DNA from: Candidatus Bathyarchaeum sp.
Lineage (GTDB): Archaea; Thermoproteota; Bathyarchaeia; Bathyarchaeales; Bathyarchaeaceae
NCBI GenBank assembly: GCA_004376385.1
Contig: SOJY01000145.1
Span: 1 to 6,636, forward strand
DNA length: 6,636 nt
Direction: 5' to 3'
Of the stretch, positions 1 to 5,577 are shown piece by piece. The notes below the pieces were generated by a model. That model was given only the letters and a program-made list of their open reading frames with translations. It was not told where the DNA came from and ran no database searches. A program made the translations under genes and the position numbers. The first letter of the stretch is position 1; each line of letters begins with the position of its first letter.

Positions 1-342
1 CTCAACAATCTTCATGTTAATTTGAACGATTGCGTCTGTTATGACATTGCCGCGAAGGGTTTTTCGTTTTCTTTCTCCCTTTCGAGACGAATGAAAGCCC
101 ACACCCCCACTTAAGATGGCACCAATACGAACTCCTCCGTGGATGTTTGGTCTCATGGGGAATCCATCCTTGTCGGACCCACCAGTTATCTTCAACTTAT
201 AGCCAGACAACTTAACGGCGGCTCCATCCATAACTTCTCCCAGTTTCCTACCAATCAGAGGAACTGCTTGAGTTTCCTCCAATTCCACGGACTGTGATTT
301 CCCAGTTTCAGGGTCTGAGACAATTATCTTGAATTTAGCCAA
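1..342 (-). CDS. rps6e: Small-subunit ribosomal protein S6e (C-terminus beyond the left edge)
   Basis: Component of the archaeal 30S ribosomal subunit. The minus strand encodes 114 residues beginning MAKFKIIVSDPETGKS and still open at base 1. Residues 52-63 (ITGGSDKDGFPM) match the S6e family signature, followed by MRPNIHGGVR and a basic SSRKGERKRKTLRGN stretch typical of rRNA binding. Archaeal S6e is usually about 125-130 residues, so only a short C-terminus is missing. The start is a TTG at 342-340; I chose it because the family begins MAxFKIVVSDP and a Shine-Dalgarno match (AGGAGA, 355-360 read in reverse) lies upstream. A TATA-like box at 398-409 would give a short leader. In many archaea the next gene is the aIF2 gamma subunit; that lies outside the window. 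Identification is secure. Confidence 0.95.
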   Translation of the reverse strand, partial: MAKFKIIVSDPETGKSQSVELEETQAVPLIGRKLGEVMDGAAVKLSGYKLKITGGSDKDGFPMRPNIHGGVRIGAILSGGVGFHSSRKGERKRKTLRGNVITDAIVQINMKIVE

Positions 343-354
343 GCGCTTTTTTCT

Positions 355-360
355 CTCCTA
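355..360 (-). promoter_or_regulatory. Ribosome binding site deciding the TTG start of rps6e
   Basis: Reverse complement of 355-360 is TAGGAG (continuing AGAG). It stands 12 bases before the TTG at 342-340. No ATG or GTG in this frame would give a better S6e N-terminus. Confidence 0.55.
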
Positions 361-397
361 ACGCATTTCTCGTGACGCTAACAGAATGGGGAGCAGC

Positions 398-409
398 TAT
401 TTATTAAGC
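398..409 (-). promoter_or_regulatory. Probable TATA box (box A) of rps6e
   Basis: Read on the minus strand this is GCTTAATAAATA. Transcription would start roughly 26 bases downstream, near 375, giving a leader of about 35 bases that holds the AGGAGA ribosome site before the TTG start. It overlaps the stop codon of the flippase remnant, so the remnant now forms the upstream flank of this promoter. Position and composition are the only evidence. Confidence 0.4.
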
Positions 410-535
410 ATTACCCAGCAAACGCAATACAAGTATTAAGCTAACGGCTGTGATGATGCTAGAGCTGCTTACACCTATGAAAAGTTTGAAACCTCCCCTT
501 GCCGACGATTTAGCCATTCCAGTTAGCTTATCCAC
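404..535 (-). pseudogene. N-terminal remnant of a polysaccharide flippase (Wzx/RfbX-like)
   Basis: A short minus-strand reading frame runs from GTG at 535 (or ATG at 517) to TAA at 406-404. From the ATG it encodes 37 residues: MAKSSARGGFKLFIG, then a Ser-rich turn and one hydrophobic helix, ending LVLRLLGNA. The pattern 'K-S-A-R-G-G-F-x-L-F-x-G ... I-x-x-A-V-x-x-I-x-x-x-R-L-L' resembles the first cytoplasmic segment and first membrane helix of archaeal polysaccharide biosynthesis flippases (MATE/MOP superfamily, about 400-500 residues, 12-14 helices). There the sequence normally continues 'RLLGPExYG'; here it stops right after RLLG. The frame is closed by TAA just upstream (570-568), and no continuation is seen before rps6e. 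I read it as a truncated remnant; a real 37-43 residue single-helix protein is the alternative. The family assignment is from memory. Confidence 0.5.
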
Positions 536-595
536 AAGCCTGCGTTCCCCTGCATTCCCTTTTTTAGGTTAATCCATAGGGTTGTTTATTTAAAA

Positions 596-1348
596 ATGTT
601 GGAGGGGTATCTAGCCTTCAAGATTTCTCTACAGCCCCTTTTGCTTAAAGTATATGCTAAAAAATTGGAAAACCTCAAATACCGCCAAAAAAGCAGAGTA
701 CATACTCCTCGAGAGAGGTTCAAGGAAATGCCTAGCGCCAAACTTCGAGCCTCAATAAATCCTGTAATTATGCCTTGGCTAGCGGGGGAGCTGGAAAACG
801 AAATTCCTGATTTAGACATTCATGGCTCGGAAAAGAGACTTTTAGAATTCGCTTATCAAGACTTAGAAACCTGTTTAACTGAGAAATTTAGAGACAGAAC
901 CTCCGATAATATTGAAGAAATCTTGAATGATGAAACCCGCCAAGATGAAGTTAAGTCCTTTTTGAAAGTTTGGACAAAGCAGTGGTTAGACAAATGGAGG
1001 GAACGGGTTACATTCTGCCAGAAGATGCCCCAGTTTTCGTTAGAGCATCTCAAGACTAAAAAGAAAGCCATCAAGATTTTTAAAAAGATGAAAAACGGAC
1101 AGGAACTAAAAGAATTGGTTGTGCAGAAGCTGATTAACAACGGTGAAGTCTGCATGGCTGATTTGATAGCGGAGAACATGATAATTGAGGAGATAGCATG
1201 TCGTCTGAGAATGAACAAGGGAAAGGCGGCTGCTGACAAGGTTACGTTGGAGCCGTGGAACATCCTCCAAGAAGTATTGCCTCGAGTAAAGCGGTTGACA
1301 GAAAGAAAGACCCCACTCATCCACTTGAAGCTCATAACGGACGTTTAA
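596..1348 (+). CDS. Hypothetical charged, helical protein
   Basis: A 250-residue frame that I do not recognise. It is rich in Lys, Glu and Leu, with no signal peptide, no membrane helix and no cysteine-pair metal motif. Residues about 75-150 are mostly predicted amphipathic helix with several Trp (KVWTKQWLDKWRERV). Residues about 175-210 (GEVCMADLIAENMIIEEIA then CRLRMNKGKAAADK) could be a helix-turn-helix or similar small helical domain, which is weak inference. The start is uncertain. ATG 596 is the longest option, but it lies just after a TATA-like TTTATTTAAAA (585-595) and has no Shine-Dalgarno. ATG 728 (206 residues, MPSAKLRAS) has GAGGT at 715-719, eight bases upstream, and may be the true start. 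It converges on korB with a 44-bp gap. Codon use looks like its neighbours. Coding is likely; function is unknown. Confidence 0.65.
   Translation: MLEGYLAFKISLQPLLLKVYAKKLENLKYRQKSRVHTPRERFKEMPSAKLRASINPVIMPWLAGELENEIPDLDIHGSEKRLLEFAYQDLETCLTEKFRDRTSDNIEEILNDETRQDEVKSFLKVWTKQWLDKWRERVTFCQKMPQFSLEHLKTKKKAIKIFKKMKNGQELKELVVQKLINNGEVCMADLIAENMIIEEIACRLRMNKGKAAADKVTLEPWNILQEVLPRVKRLTERKTPLIHLKLITDV
715..719 (+). promoter_or_regulatory. Shine-Dalgarno site supporting an internal start at 728
   Basis: GAGGT, eight bases before ATG 728, is in the same register as the AGGTGA/GGAGGTG sites of the neighbouring operon. It favours 728 over 596 as the translation start of the hypothetical gene. Confidence 0.4.
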
Positions 1349-1375
1349 TCGGCGACACTCTGGACTTTTGCAAGT

Positions 1376-1390
1376 AACCAAAAAGTGGTT
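1376..1390. terminator. Small hairpin between convergent genes, possible terminator
   Basis: AACCA, five-base loop AAAAG, TGGTT: a perfect 5-bp hairpin in the 44-bp gap between the hypothetical gene and korB. Read on the minus strand it carries CTTTTT just after the korB stop, which fits archaeal oligo-T termination. The arms are short, so the call is tentative. Confidence 0.3.
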
Positions 1391-1392
1391 TA

Positions 1393-2250
1393 TCACATCA
1401 TTTCTTTTATGATGGATGTTACGTCCACGTTTTTTGTGGACAGTTTTGTGAGGTTTTCATCTTTCACATGAGGAAGACTATCTTGGTATGTGGGTCTCTC
1501 TTTGTTGTAGAATACTCCGATGGGTATCTTGTCTCCCCATTCAAATGACTTCTCTAAAGCTTTCTTTCGGTCGGTTACGTCGTGCCCCTCTTCATCTAGC
1601 TTGTAGATTCTCTGGCTGAACCAATCGTAAGTGTTCAGGTAGTTGAAGCTGACGCAGGGCTGGAACACGTCGATGAATGCAAAGCCCCTGTGTTTGATTG
1701 CCTCAACCATCAGCCCCTTTAGATGCATCATATCTCCAGCGAAGCCTCTGGCAACAAAGCTTCCGTTACTAACTAAAGCGTGAGCCAAAGGATTCAGCAT
1801 GGGCGGTATAACTCCGAAAGGAGTTGATTTCGATTTAAATCCCTGTTGGCTGGTAGATGTTGCCTGACCTGTAGTCAAGCCGAGAACCATATTGTCGTGC
1901 ACTATCAAGGTCATGTCTATGTTTTGTCTTATGGCGTGGGCGAAGTGCCCCCAGCCTTCGTTGTATTGGTCAGCGTCTCCCGCAAAACCAACCACAGTTA
2001 AGTTAGGGTTAGACAGGTTGATGCCTGTGGCTAAGGGTAATACTCTGCCGTGGATGCCGTGGAATCCGTTTATGTTTACGTAGTTGACCATTTTGCCGTG
2101 GCAGCCTATGCCTGACACAAGCACTGTGTCTTCTCTTTGGAGACCTAGCTCGATTAGGGCTTTTTTGAATGCCATCAATATTCCGAAGTTTCCGCATCCG
2201 GGACACCAAGTGTTCGTTTTTGGTGTCTTCAAATCGTCTAGAGTTACCAT
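1393..2250 (-). CDS. korB: 2-oxoacid:ferredoxin oxidoreductase, beta subunit
   Basis: Thiamine-diphosphate and iron-sulfur subunit of a cytoplasmic 2-oxoacid:ferredoxin oxidoreductase (2-oxoacid + CoA + oxidised ferredoxin to acyl-CoA + CO2 + reduced ferredoxin). The protein has 285 residues, normal for this class. WCPGCG (15-20) gives C16 and C19; with C50 (GIGCHGK) and C199 (FQPC) these reproduce the spacing of the four [4Fe-4S] ligands in the Sulfolobus enzyme. HGRVLPLATG (67-76) and GDAD (91-94) plus DN (119-120) form the ThDP/Mg site. The usual GDGD reads GDAD here, with both acidic residues kept. K53 in the GCHGK motif matches a lysine linked to substrate recognition in Sulfolobus. The ATG directly abuts the korA stop and is served by GGAGGTG inside korA, so translation is coupled. 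Exact substrate (2-oxoglutarate, pyruvate or broad range) cannot be read from the sequence. Confidence 0.93.
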   Translation of the reverse strand: MVTLDDLKTPKTNTWCPGCGNFGILMAFKKALIELGLQREDTVLVSGIGCHGKMVNYVNINGFHGIHGRVLPLATGINLSNPNLTVVGFAGDADQYNEGWGHFAHAIRQNIDMTLIVHDNMVLGLTTGQATSTSQQGFKSKSTPFGVIPPMLNPLAHALVSNGSFVARGFAGDMMHLKGLMVEAIKHRGFAFIDVFQPCVSFNYLNTYDWFSQRIYKLDEEGHDVTDRKKALEKSFEWGDKIPIGVFYNKERPTYQDSLPHVKDENLTKLSTKNVDVTSIIKEMM

Positions 2251-3990
2251 TTAGAGCACCTCCTTTATGCTTCGGGCGAGAGCTTCTGGATTGAAGGGAC
2301 GTCCGTCATACTTCAAAATTTTATGATCAACTGTTTTGAGGAGATGTTCTCGTATTATGCTGGACAGCTGGGATGTCCTGTTGTTCTCCACCACAATCGT
2401 CTTCTTGGCTGATCGTAGTATAGCCTGAACCTTACTGACTGGAAATGGAGTAAGATACACTATTTGCAGGTAATTTACTTTGAATCCTTCTTTGCTGAGA
2501 AGTTTCATGGCTTCTCTTATGGGTCCCTTCGTGGAGCCCCATCCGATAATTGTTGCGTCTGCTGTTTTTGGTCCGTGAAGTTTGACGGTTTCGTAACGTT
2601 CTAGTTCTTTGGTTAGGGCGTCCAGTTTTTTGAAGCGTTTATCGGTCATTTTTGTTGACAACATAGGGTCTTCGGTTGTGTAGCCGAGTTCGTTGTGTTC
2701 GTCTGCGTTGGTTCTTACTATGGCTCCTTTTGTTCCGGGTAGTACTCTGGGTGAGATTCCGTTTTCTGTGAACTTGTGCCGTTTGTATTCTTCTCCAGCA
2801 TATTGGTCTGTTATGAGTTGTCCGCGGTCGATTCCGATTCTGTTTTGGTCGTAAATCTGTGTGGTTCCGTTGCTTTCTGCTAAGTATTTGTCGGAGATTA
2901 TTATTGCTGGAATCTGAAATTTTTCTGCCAAATTGAACGCTTCCAAGGTATTGTAGAAGCATTCCTCTACGTCTCCCGGCGCGATTACTACTCGGGGAAA
3001 TTCTCCTTGGGAGGCGTGGATTGCAAATCTGAGGTCTCCTTGTGCAGTGTATGTGGGAAGTCCGGTGCTGGGTCCGGGTCTTTGAACTAGGACTATGACT
3101 GGTGAGGTTTCGGTCATGCCTATCATGCCTAAGCCTTCGGTCATGAGGCAGAAGCCGCCTCCGGAGGTTGCTGTCATGGTTCTTACTCCTGCGTAGGAGG
3201 CTCCGGCGACCATGTTTATTGCGGCTATTTCGGTTTCTGTTTGGATGACTATCATGTTGTATTGGCGGTCTACGGACGCTAAAAAGTGGAGTATAGATGT
3301 GGCTGGTGTCATGGGGTATGCTGCGTAGAGTTTGCAGCCTGCGTTGATTGCTGCTAATCCGATTGCTTCGTTTCCTGTGACGAATATTTTTTGTTTTGTG
3401 GTTGTTTTTACTGTTTTTAGTTTGTAGTCGAAGCTGTCAGAATAGTTTTGTTTGGCGTATGTGTATCCTTGTTTTGTGGCGTTGATGTTTAGTTCTGCGG
3501 TTTTTGGTTTAAATGTGTCCTTTAGGACTTTGTTCATTATTTCTAGGTCGTAGTCTAGGAGGGCGATTGCTGCTCCTAAAGCTACGGTGTTTTCCATTAT
3601 TTGTGGTCCTTGTAGTTCTTTGACGATTTTTCGTAGGGGCACATGGATTAGTTTGATGTCGTCTCTTCCCAGTTCTTGGTTGGTTATTGTGATTTTGTCG
3701 GCGTCGTAGATTATAGCTCCGCCAGTTACTAGTTCGGTTTTGTGGAAAAGAATTGTTTCTTTGTTTAAGGCTATTATGAGGTCGACTGTGTCGGCTTGGG
3801 AGTAAACTTCTTCGTCGTCGGCTCTGACTGTGTAGAAGTTGTGTCCTCCTCGTATGAGTGATTGGTAGTCGTTTGCGCCAAAAACGTTGAGTCCTCCTCT
3901 TAGGCAGATTTTGGCGAATAGAAATCCGGAGCGGTTTATTCCTGCTCCTGCTTCTCCGCCAACCAGTAACGAAAGCTTGTTAATTATCAA
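2251..3990 (-). CDS. korA: 2-oxoacid:ferredoxin oxidoreductase, fused gamma-alpha subunit
   Basis: Partner of KorB in a cytoplasmic alpha-beta oxidoreductase. The protein has 579 residues. Residues about 1-185 are the gamma domain (GGEAGAGINRSG at 11-22, SLIRGGHN at 44-51). Residues about 200-430 are the pyrimidine-binding alpha domain: YPMTP at 225-229, TETEIAAINM at 251-260, TATSGGGF at 273-280, and RPGPSTGLPT at 304-313. Residues about 470-579 are the C-terminal transketolase-like domain (GWGSTKGP at 483-490, VVENNRTSQ). The conserved YPITP motif has Met for Ile; Thr228 is retained. The fused gamma-alpha form without a delta (2x[4Fe-4S]) subunit is the Sulfolobus-type architecture. The start is TTG 3990-3988, supported by AGGTGAG five bases upstream (3996-4002). 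The gap to the upstream ferredoxin is 15 bp and to korB zero, so this is one operon. The family is certain; the substrate is open, and names such as VorA/PorA would be equally defensible. Confidence 0.93.
   Translation of the reverse strand: MIINKLSLLVGGEAGAGINRSGFLFAKICLRGGLNVFGANDYQSLIRGGHNFYTVRADDEEVYSQADTVDLIIALNKETILFHKTELVTGGAIIYDADKITITNQELGRDDIKLIHVPLRKIVKELQGPQIMENTVALGAAIALLDYDLEIMNKVLKDTFKPKTAELNINATKQGYTYAKQNYSDSFDYKLKTVKTTTKQKIFVTGNEAIGLAAINAGCKLYAAYPMTPATSILHFLASVDRQYNMIVIQTETEIAAINMVAGASYAGVRTMTATSGGGFCLMTEGLGMIGMTETSPVIVLVQRPGPSTGLPTYTAQGDLRFAIHASQGEFPRVVIAPGDVEECFYNTLEAFNLAEKFQIPAIIISDKYLAESNGTTQIYDQNRIGIDRGQLITDQYAGEEYKRHKFTENGISPRVLPGTKGAIVRTNADEHNELGYTTEDPMLSTKMTDKRFKKLDALTKELERYETVKLHGPKTADATIIGWGSTKGPIREAMKLLSKEGFKVNYLQIVYLTPFPVSKVQAILRSAKKTIVVENNRTSQLSSIIREHLLKTVDHKILKYDGRPFNPEALARSIKEVL
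2257..2263 (-). promoter_or_regulatory. Perfect Shine-Dalgarno of korB embedded in the korA 3' end
   Basis: The reverse complement reads GGAGGTG, a full match to the archaeal anti-SD, six bases before ATG 2250. It is formed by the last codons of korA (K-E-V-L-stop), which indicates translational coupling that keeps the two subunits in step. Confidence 0.75.
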
Positions 3991-3995
3991 GACGA

Positions 3996-4002
3996 CTCAC
4001 CT
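3996..4002 (-). promoter_or_regulatory. Ribosome binding site deciding the TTG start of korA
   Basis: The reverse complement reads AGGTGAG, five bases before TTG 3990, the same motif and spacing as before the ferredoxin. It sits in the 15-bp gap after the ferredoxin stop and fixes the non-ATG start. Confidence 0.7.
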
Positions 4003-4005
4003 ACG

Positions 4006-4251
4006 TTAGATGAGTTTCTCGTTTGTTTCCAAGTTAATGATGTGAATAGCATTAAAGGGGCAAGCTTCAGCAGCTTTCTTGTGACAAGTCAGTTCGTCTA
4101 GTTCTATGGCTTCGCCGTTGGAAACTTTTTTTGCGCCTTCGATGTGGGATTTTCCGGTTTCGTCTGAAAGTTTGAAGTTGGAGCATAATTCAACGCATGC
4201 TCCGAAACCCTGACACACATTGTGGTCTATTTCCACTCGGAATTTAGTCAT
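4006..4251 (-). CDS. Single-cluster ferredoxin with an alternative fourth ligand (Phe), probable [3Fe-4S]
   Basis: Small cytoplasmic electron carrier of 81 residues, first gene of the oxidoreductase operon and its likely electron acceptor. The motif at 13-23 is CQGFGACVELC, with C64-P near the end. Aligned with the one-cluster Pyrococcus ferredoxin (C11, D14, C17, C56 ligands; C21-C48 disulfide), this gives C13, F16, C19 and C64 at the ligand positions, and C23 and C56 at the disulfide positions with the same eight-residue C56-C64 spacing. Phe cannot bind iron, so three Cys remain, which predicts [3Fe-4S]. Unless C23 is recruited, a [4Fe-4S] form is unlikely. I chose ATG 4251 because AGGTGA lies five bases upstream; the longer GTG 4260 overlaps that site. 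Related 'alternative residue' ferredoxins elsewhere serve P450s; here the context is the oxidoreductase. Family certain, cluster type inferred. Confidence 0.9.
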   Translation of the reverse strand: MTKFRVEIDHNVCQGFGACVELCSNFKLSDETGKSHIEGAKKVSNGEAIELDELTCHKKAAEACPFNAIHIINLETNEKLI

Positions 4252-4256
4252 AAAAT

Positions 4257-4263
4257 TCACCTT
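4257..4263 (-). promoter_or_regulatory. Ribosome binding site of the ferredoxin gene
   Basis: The reverse complement is AAGGTGA, five bases before ATG 4251. It overlaps the alternative GTG at 4260-4258, which argues against that longer start. Confidence 0.65.
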
Positions 4264-4293
4264 AAATCGGCAAATATACTAGCTTTTTCTAAG

Positions 4294-4302
4294 GCTATAT
4301 CA
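4294..4302 (-). promoter_or_regulatory. Candidate TATA box of the ferredoxin-korAB operon
   Basis: The minus strand reads ATGATATAG. A start about 26 bases downstream would fall near 4270, leaving a leader of about 20 bases that contains the AAGGTGA site. A second AT-rich option (AGTATATTT, about 4272-4281) is too close to the start codon unless the message is nearly leaderless. Confidence 0.35.
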
Positions 4303-4311
4303 TTTACCCTC

Positions 4312-4331
4312 AACTGTGAGACTTCACAGTT
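4312..4331. promoter_or_regulatory. Perfect 20-bp palindrome, candidate operator shared by two divergent units
   Basis: AACTGTGA-GACT-TCACAGTT: 8-bp arms, 4-bp centre, no mismatch. It lies in the 151-bp gap between the ferredoxin operon and amrS. It ends four bases before the TATA-like box of amrS (4335-4342) and is 10 bases upstream of the candidate TATA box of the operon (4294-4302). That is where a dimeric archaeal regulator could occlude or recruit TBP/TFB. The symmetry is seen directly; the regulator and effect are unknown. Confidence 0.5.
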
Positions 4332-4334
4332 ACG

Positions 4335-4342
4335 AATAAATA
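4335..4342 (+). promoter_or_regulatory. Candidate TATA box of amrS
   Basis: AATAAATA, about 26 bases before a predicted start near 4364. This would place the in-frame GTG 4361 at or before the transcript start, so the start further downstream (about 4403) is favoured. Confidence 0.35.
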
Positions 4343-4402
4343 GTCGTTTTGAAAGTTTAAGTGCGCTATTTCCATGTTATAGTCAAGTTGGGGGCTTGTG
4401 TG

Positions 4403-5419
4403 TTGAAGGAAGCGATGTTTTACGAAAAGTTAGAGGATAAGTTGGTTAACTGTAATTTGTGTAGTCACCGCTGCCGTAAAATTGCTGATTCTAAGAGGGG
4501 AATCTGTGGGGTCAGGGAGAACCGTGGCGGCAAGCTGTACAGTCTCGTTTACGGCAGAGTTGTTGCTAGGTCAGTGGATCCCATAGAAAAAAAGCCTCTG
4601 TTCCAGTTTCTTCCGGGTTCCATGTCATATTCTATAGCAACGGTTGGCTGCAACTTTAGATGTGGAAACTGCCAAAATTTTGACATTTCTCAACTGCCCA
4701 AAGAACGCAAAGTAATAGTTGGACAGGAAACATCTCCTGAAGAGATTGTTTCTGCGGCTAAACGAAACAACTGCAAGAGCATAGCCTACACTTACAGTGA
4801 GCCTACAATCTTTTTTGAGTATGCCCTTGATGTGGCTAAGTTGGCGAAAAAAGAGGGACTCAAAAACGTTTTTGTGACAAACGGTTACATCACACAAGAA
4901 GCATTAAGAGAGATTGCTCCATACTTGGACGCCGCCAACATTGACCTGAAAAGTTTTAGCGACGACTTTTACAAAAACAACTGCGGAGCCCGCCTCAAAC
5001 CCGTGCTGGACTCGATTAAACTCTACAAAAGCTTGGGAATTTGGACAGAAATAACAACATTGATTATCCCAACATTAAATGACTCAGAAGACGAGTTACA
5101 AAAAATTGCGGAGTTCATCAAAGAAGAAGTGGGCGAAGACACACCGTGGCACATAACCCAGTTCCATTCCATGTATAAACTTCCAGACTTGCCACGCACA
5201 CCAGTTGAAACCCTAAGAAAAGCAAGACAAATCGGATTAGAAGCAGGCTTAAGCTACGTGTATGAAGGAAATGTGCCCGGAGAAACAGGAGAAAACACCT
5301 ACTGCCACAACTGCAAAAAAACATTGATTCAAAGATTCGGCTACAGCATCCAAGAAAACAAAATCAAAGATTCCAAGTGCACATATTGTGGAGCAAAAAT
5401 CGACGGTGTACACCCGTAA
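4403..5419 (+). CDS. amrS: AmmeMemoRadiSam system radical SAM enzyme
   Basis: Radical SAM protein of the pyruvate-formate-lyase-activase-like group (COG1180), subgroup AmrS, named for its link to AMMECR1 and MEMO1 proteins; the reaction is not established. Numbered from TTG 4403 it has 338 residues. The order is an N-terminal cysteine block (C17, C20, C24, C35; CNLCSHRC and GICGVRE), VDPIEKKPLFQFLPGS, and the radical SAM motif CNFRCGNC (C83, C87, C90) that binds the [4Fe-4S] cluster and SAM. Then come YTYSEPT, FVTNGY and NIDLKSF of the barrel, and C-terminal CxxC pairs (C301/C304, C326/C329) resembling a zinc ribbon. GTG 4361 gives a longer N-terminus, but the family start MKEAMxYEKL and GGGGG at 4390-4394 point to TTG 4403; GTG 4400 and ATG 4415 are alternatives. 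It is divergent from the ferredoxin operon, which could supply its electrons (inference). No AMMECR1 or MEMO gene lies in the window. Confidence 0.9.
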   Translation: MKEAMFYEKLEDKLVNCNLCSHRCRKIADSKRGICGVRENRGGKLYSLVYGRVVARSVDPIEKKPLFQFLPGSMSYSIATVGCNFRCGNCQNFDISQLPKERKVIVGQETSPEEIVSAAKRNNCKSIAYTYSEPTIFFEYALDVAKLAKKEGLKNVFVTNGYITQEALREIAPYLDAANIDLKSFSDDFYKNNCGARLKPVLDSIKLYKSLGIWTEITTLIIPTLNDSEDELQKIAEFIKEEVGEDTPWHITQFHSMYKLPDLPRTPVETLRKARQIGLEAGLSYVYEGNVPGETGENTYCHNCKKTLIQRFGYSIQENKIKDSKCTYCGAKIDGVHP

Positions 5420-5423
5420 CCAG

Positions 5424-5428
5424 TTTTT
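5424..5428 (+). terminator. T-tract, probable transcription end of amrS
   Basis: TTTTT, five bases after the amrS stop codon, without a hairpin. Archaeal RNA polymerase commonly terminates at such oligo-T runs. Confidence 0.4.
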
Positions 5429-5490
5429 GTTGTACGTACCCGAATAAGACACCTAACTGAATAAACGTCTTAGCAACTGTTAGTTTTATG

Positions 5491-5577
5491 GAAGAGCGCA
5501 CACAAAAGAAAAGGGCAAAAAACGATCTTGGAGATCATTCCCCTTCTTTTGTAGTGGGTGGAAATTGTGCGCTCTTC
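5491..5577. repeat. Nested inverted repeat: structured RNA, terminator or fold-back element
   Basis: Three coaxial stems are visible. The outer arms GAAGAGCGCACA (5491-5502) and TGTGCGCTCTTC (5566-5577) pair perfectly over 12 bp. The middle arms CAAAAGAA (5503-5510) and TTCTTTTG (5544-5551) pair over 8 bp, extended after two unpaired A by GGG with CCC. The apical stem GATCT-TGG-AGATC is at 5524-5536. The right side has an unpaired segment of about 14 bases (5552-5565). An AATAAA about 26-30 bases upstream of 5491 could be a promoter for a small RNA starting at the stem. I see no C/D box, no H/ACA tail and no tRNA features. Alternatives are an amrS 3' element or a MITE-like fold-back. The pairing is seen; the role is unknown. 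Confidence 0.55.

Noticed and set aside
856..1396. Minus-strand frames opposite the hypothetical gene
   Set aside because: They are antisense shadows: no family resemblance, no ribosome site, and poor codon use compared with the plus-strand frame.
4252..4260. Longer ferredoxin from GTG 4260
   Set aside because: This GTG is part of the AAGGTGA ribosome site that serves ATG 4251 at ideal spacing.
4361..4402. Longer amrS N-terminus from GTG 4361
   Set aside because: The extra 14 residues are unlike the family, which starts at about MKEAMxYEKL, and GTG 4361 falls at or before the expected transcript start. GGGGG at 4390-4394 serves the start at 4403 better.
5491..5577. tRNA, C/D-box or H/ACA guide RNA in the nested hairpin
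   Set aside because: There is no cloverleaf or TPsiC-like GTTCRA, no RTGATGA/CTGA boxes, and no ACA at the correct distance after the stem.
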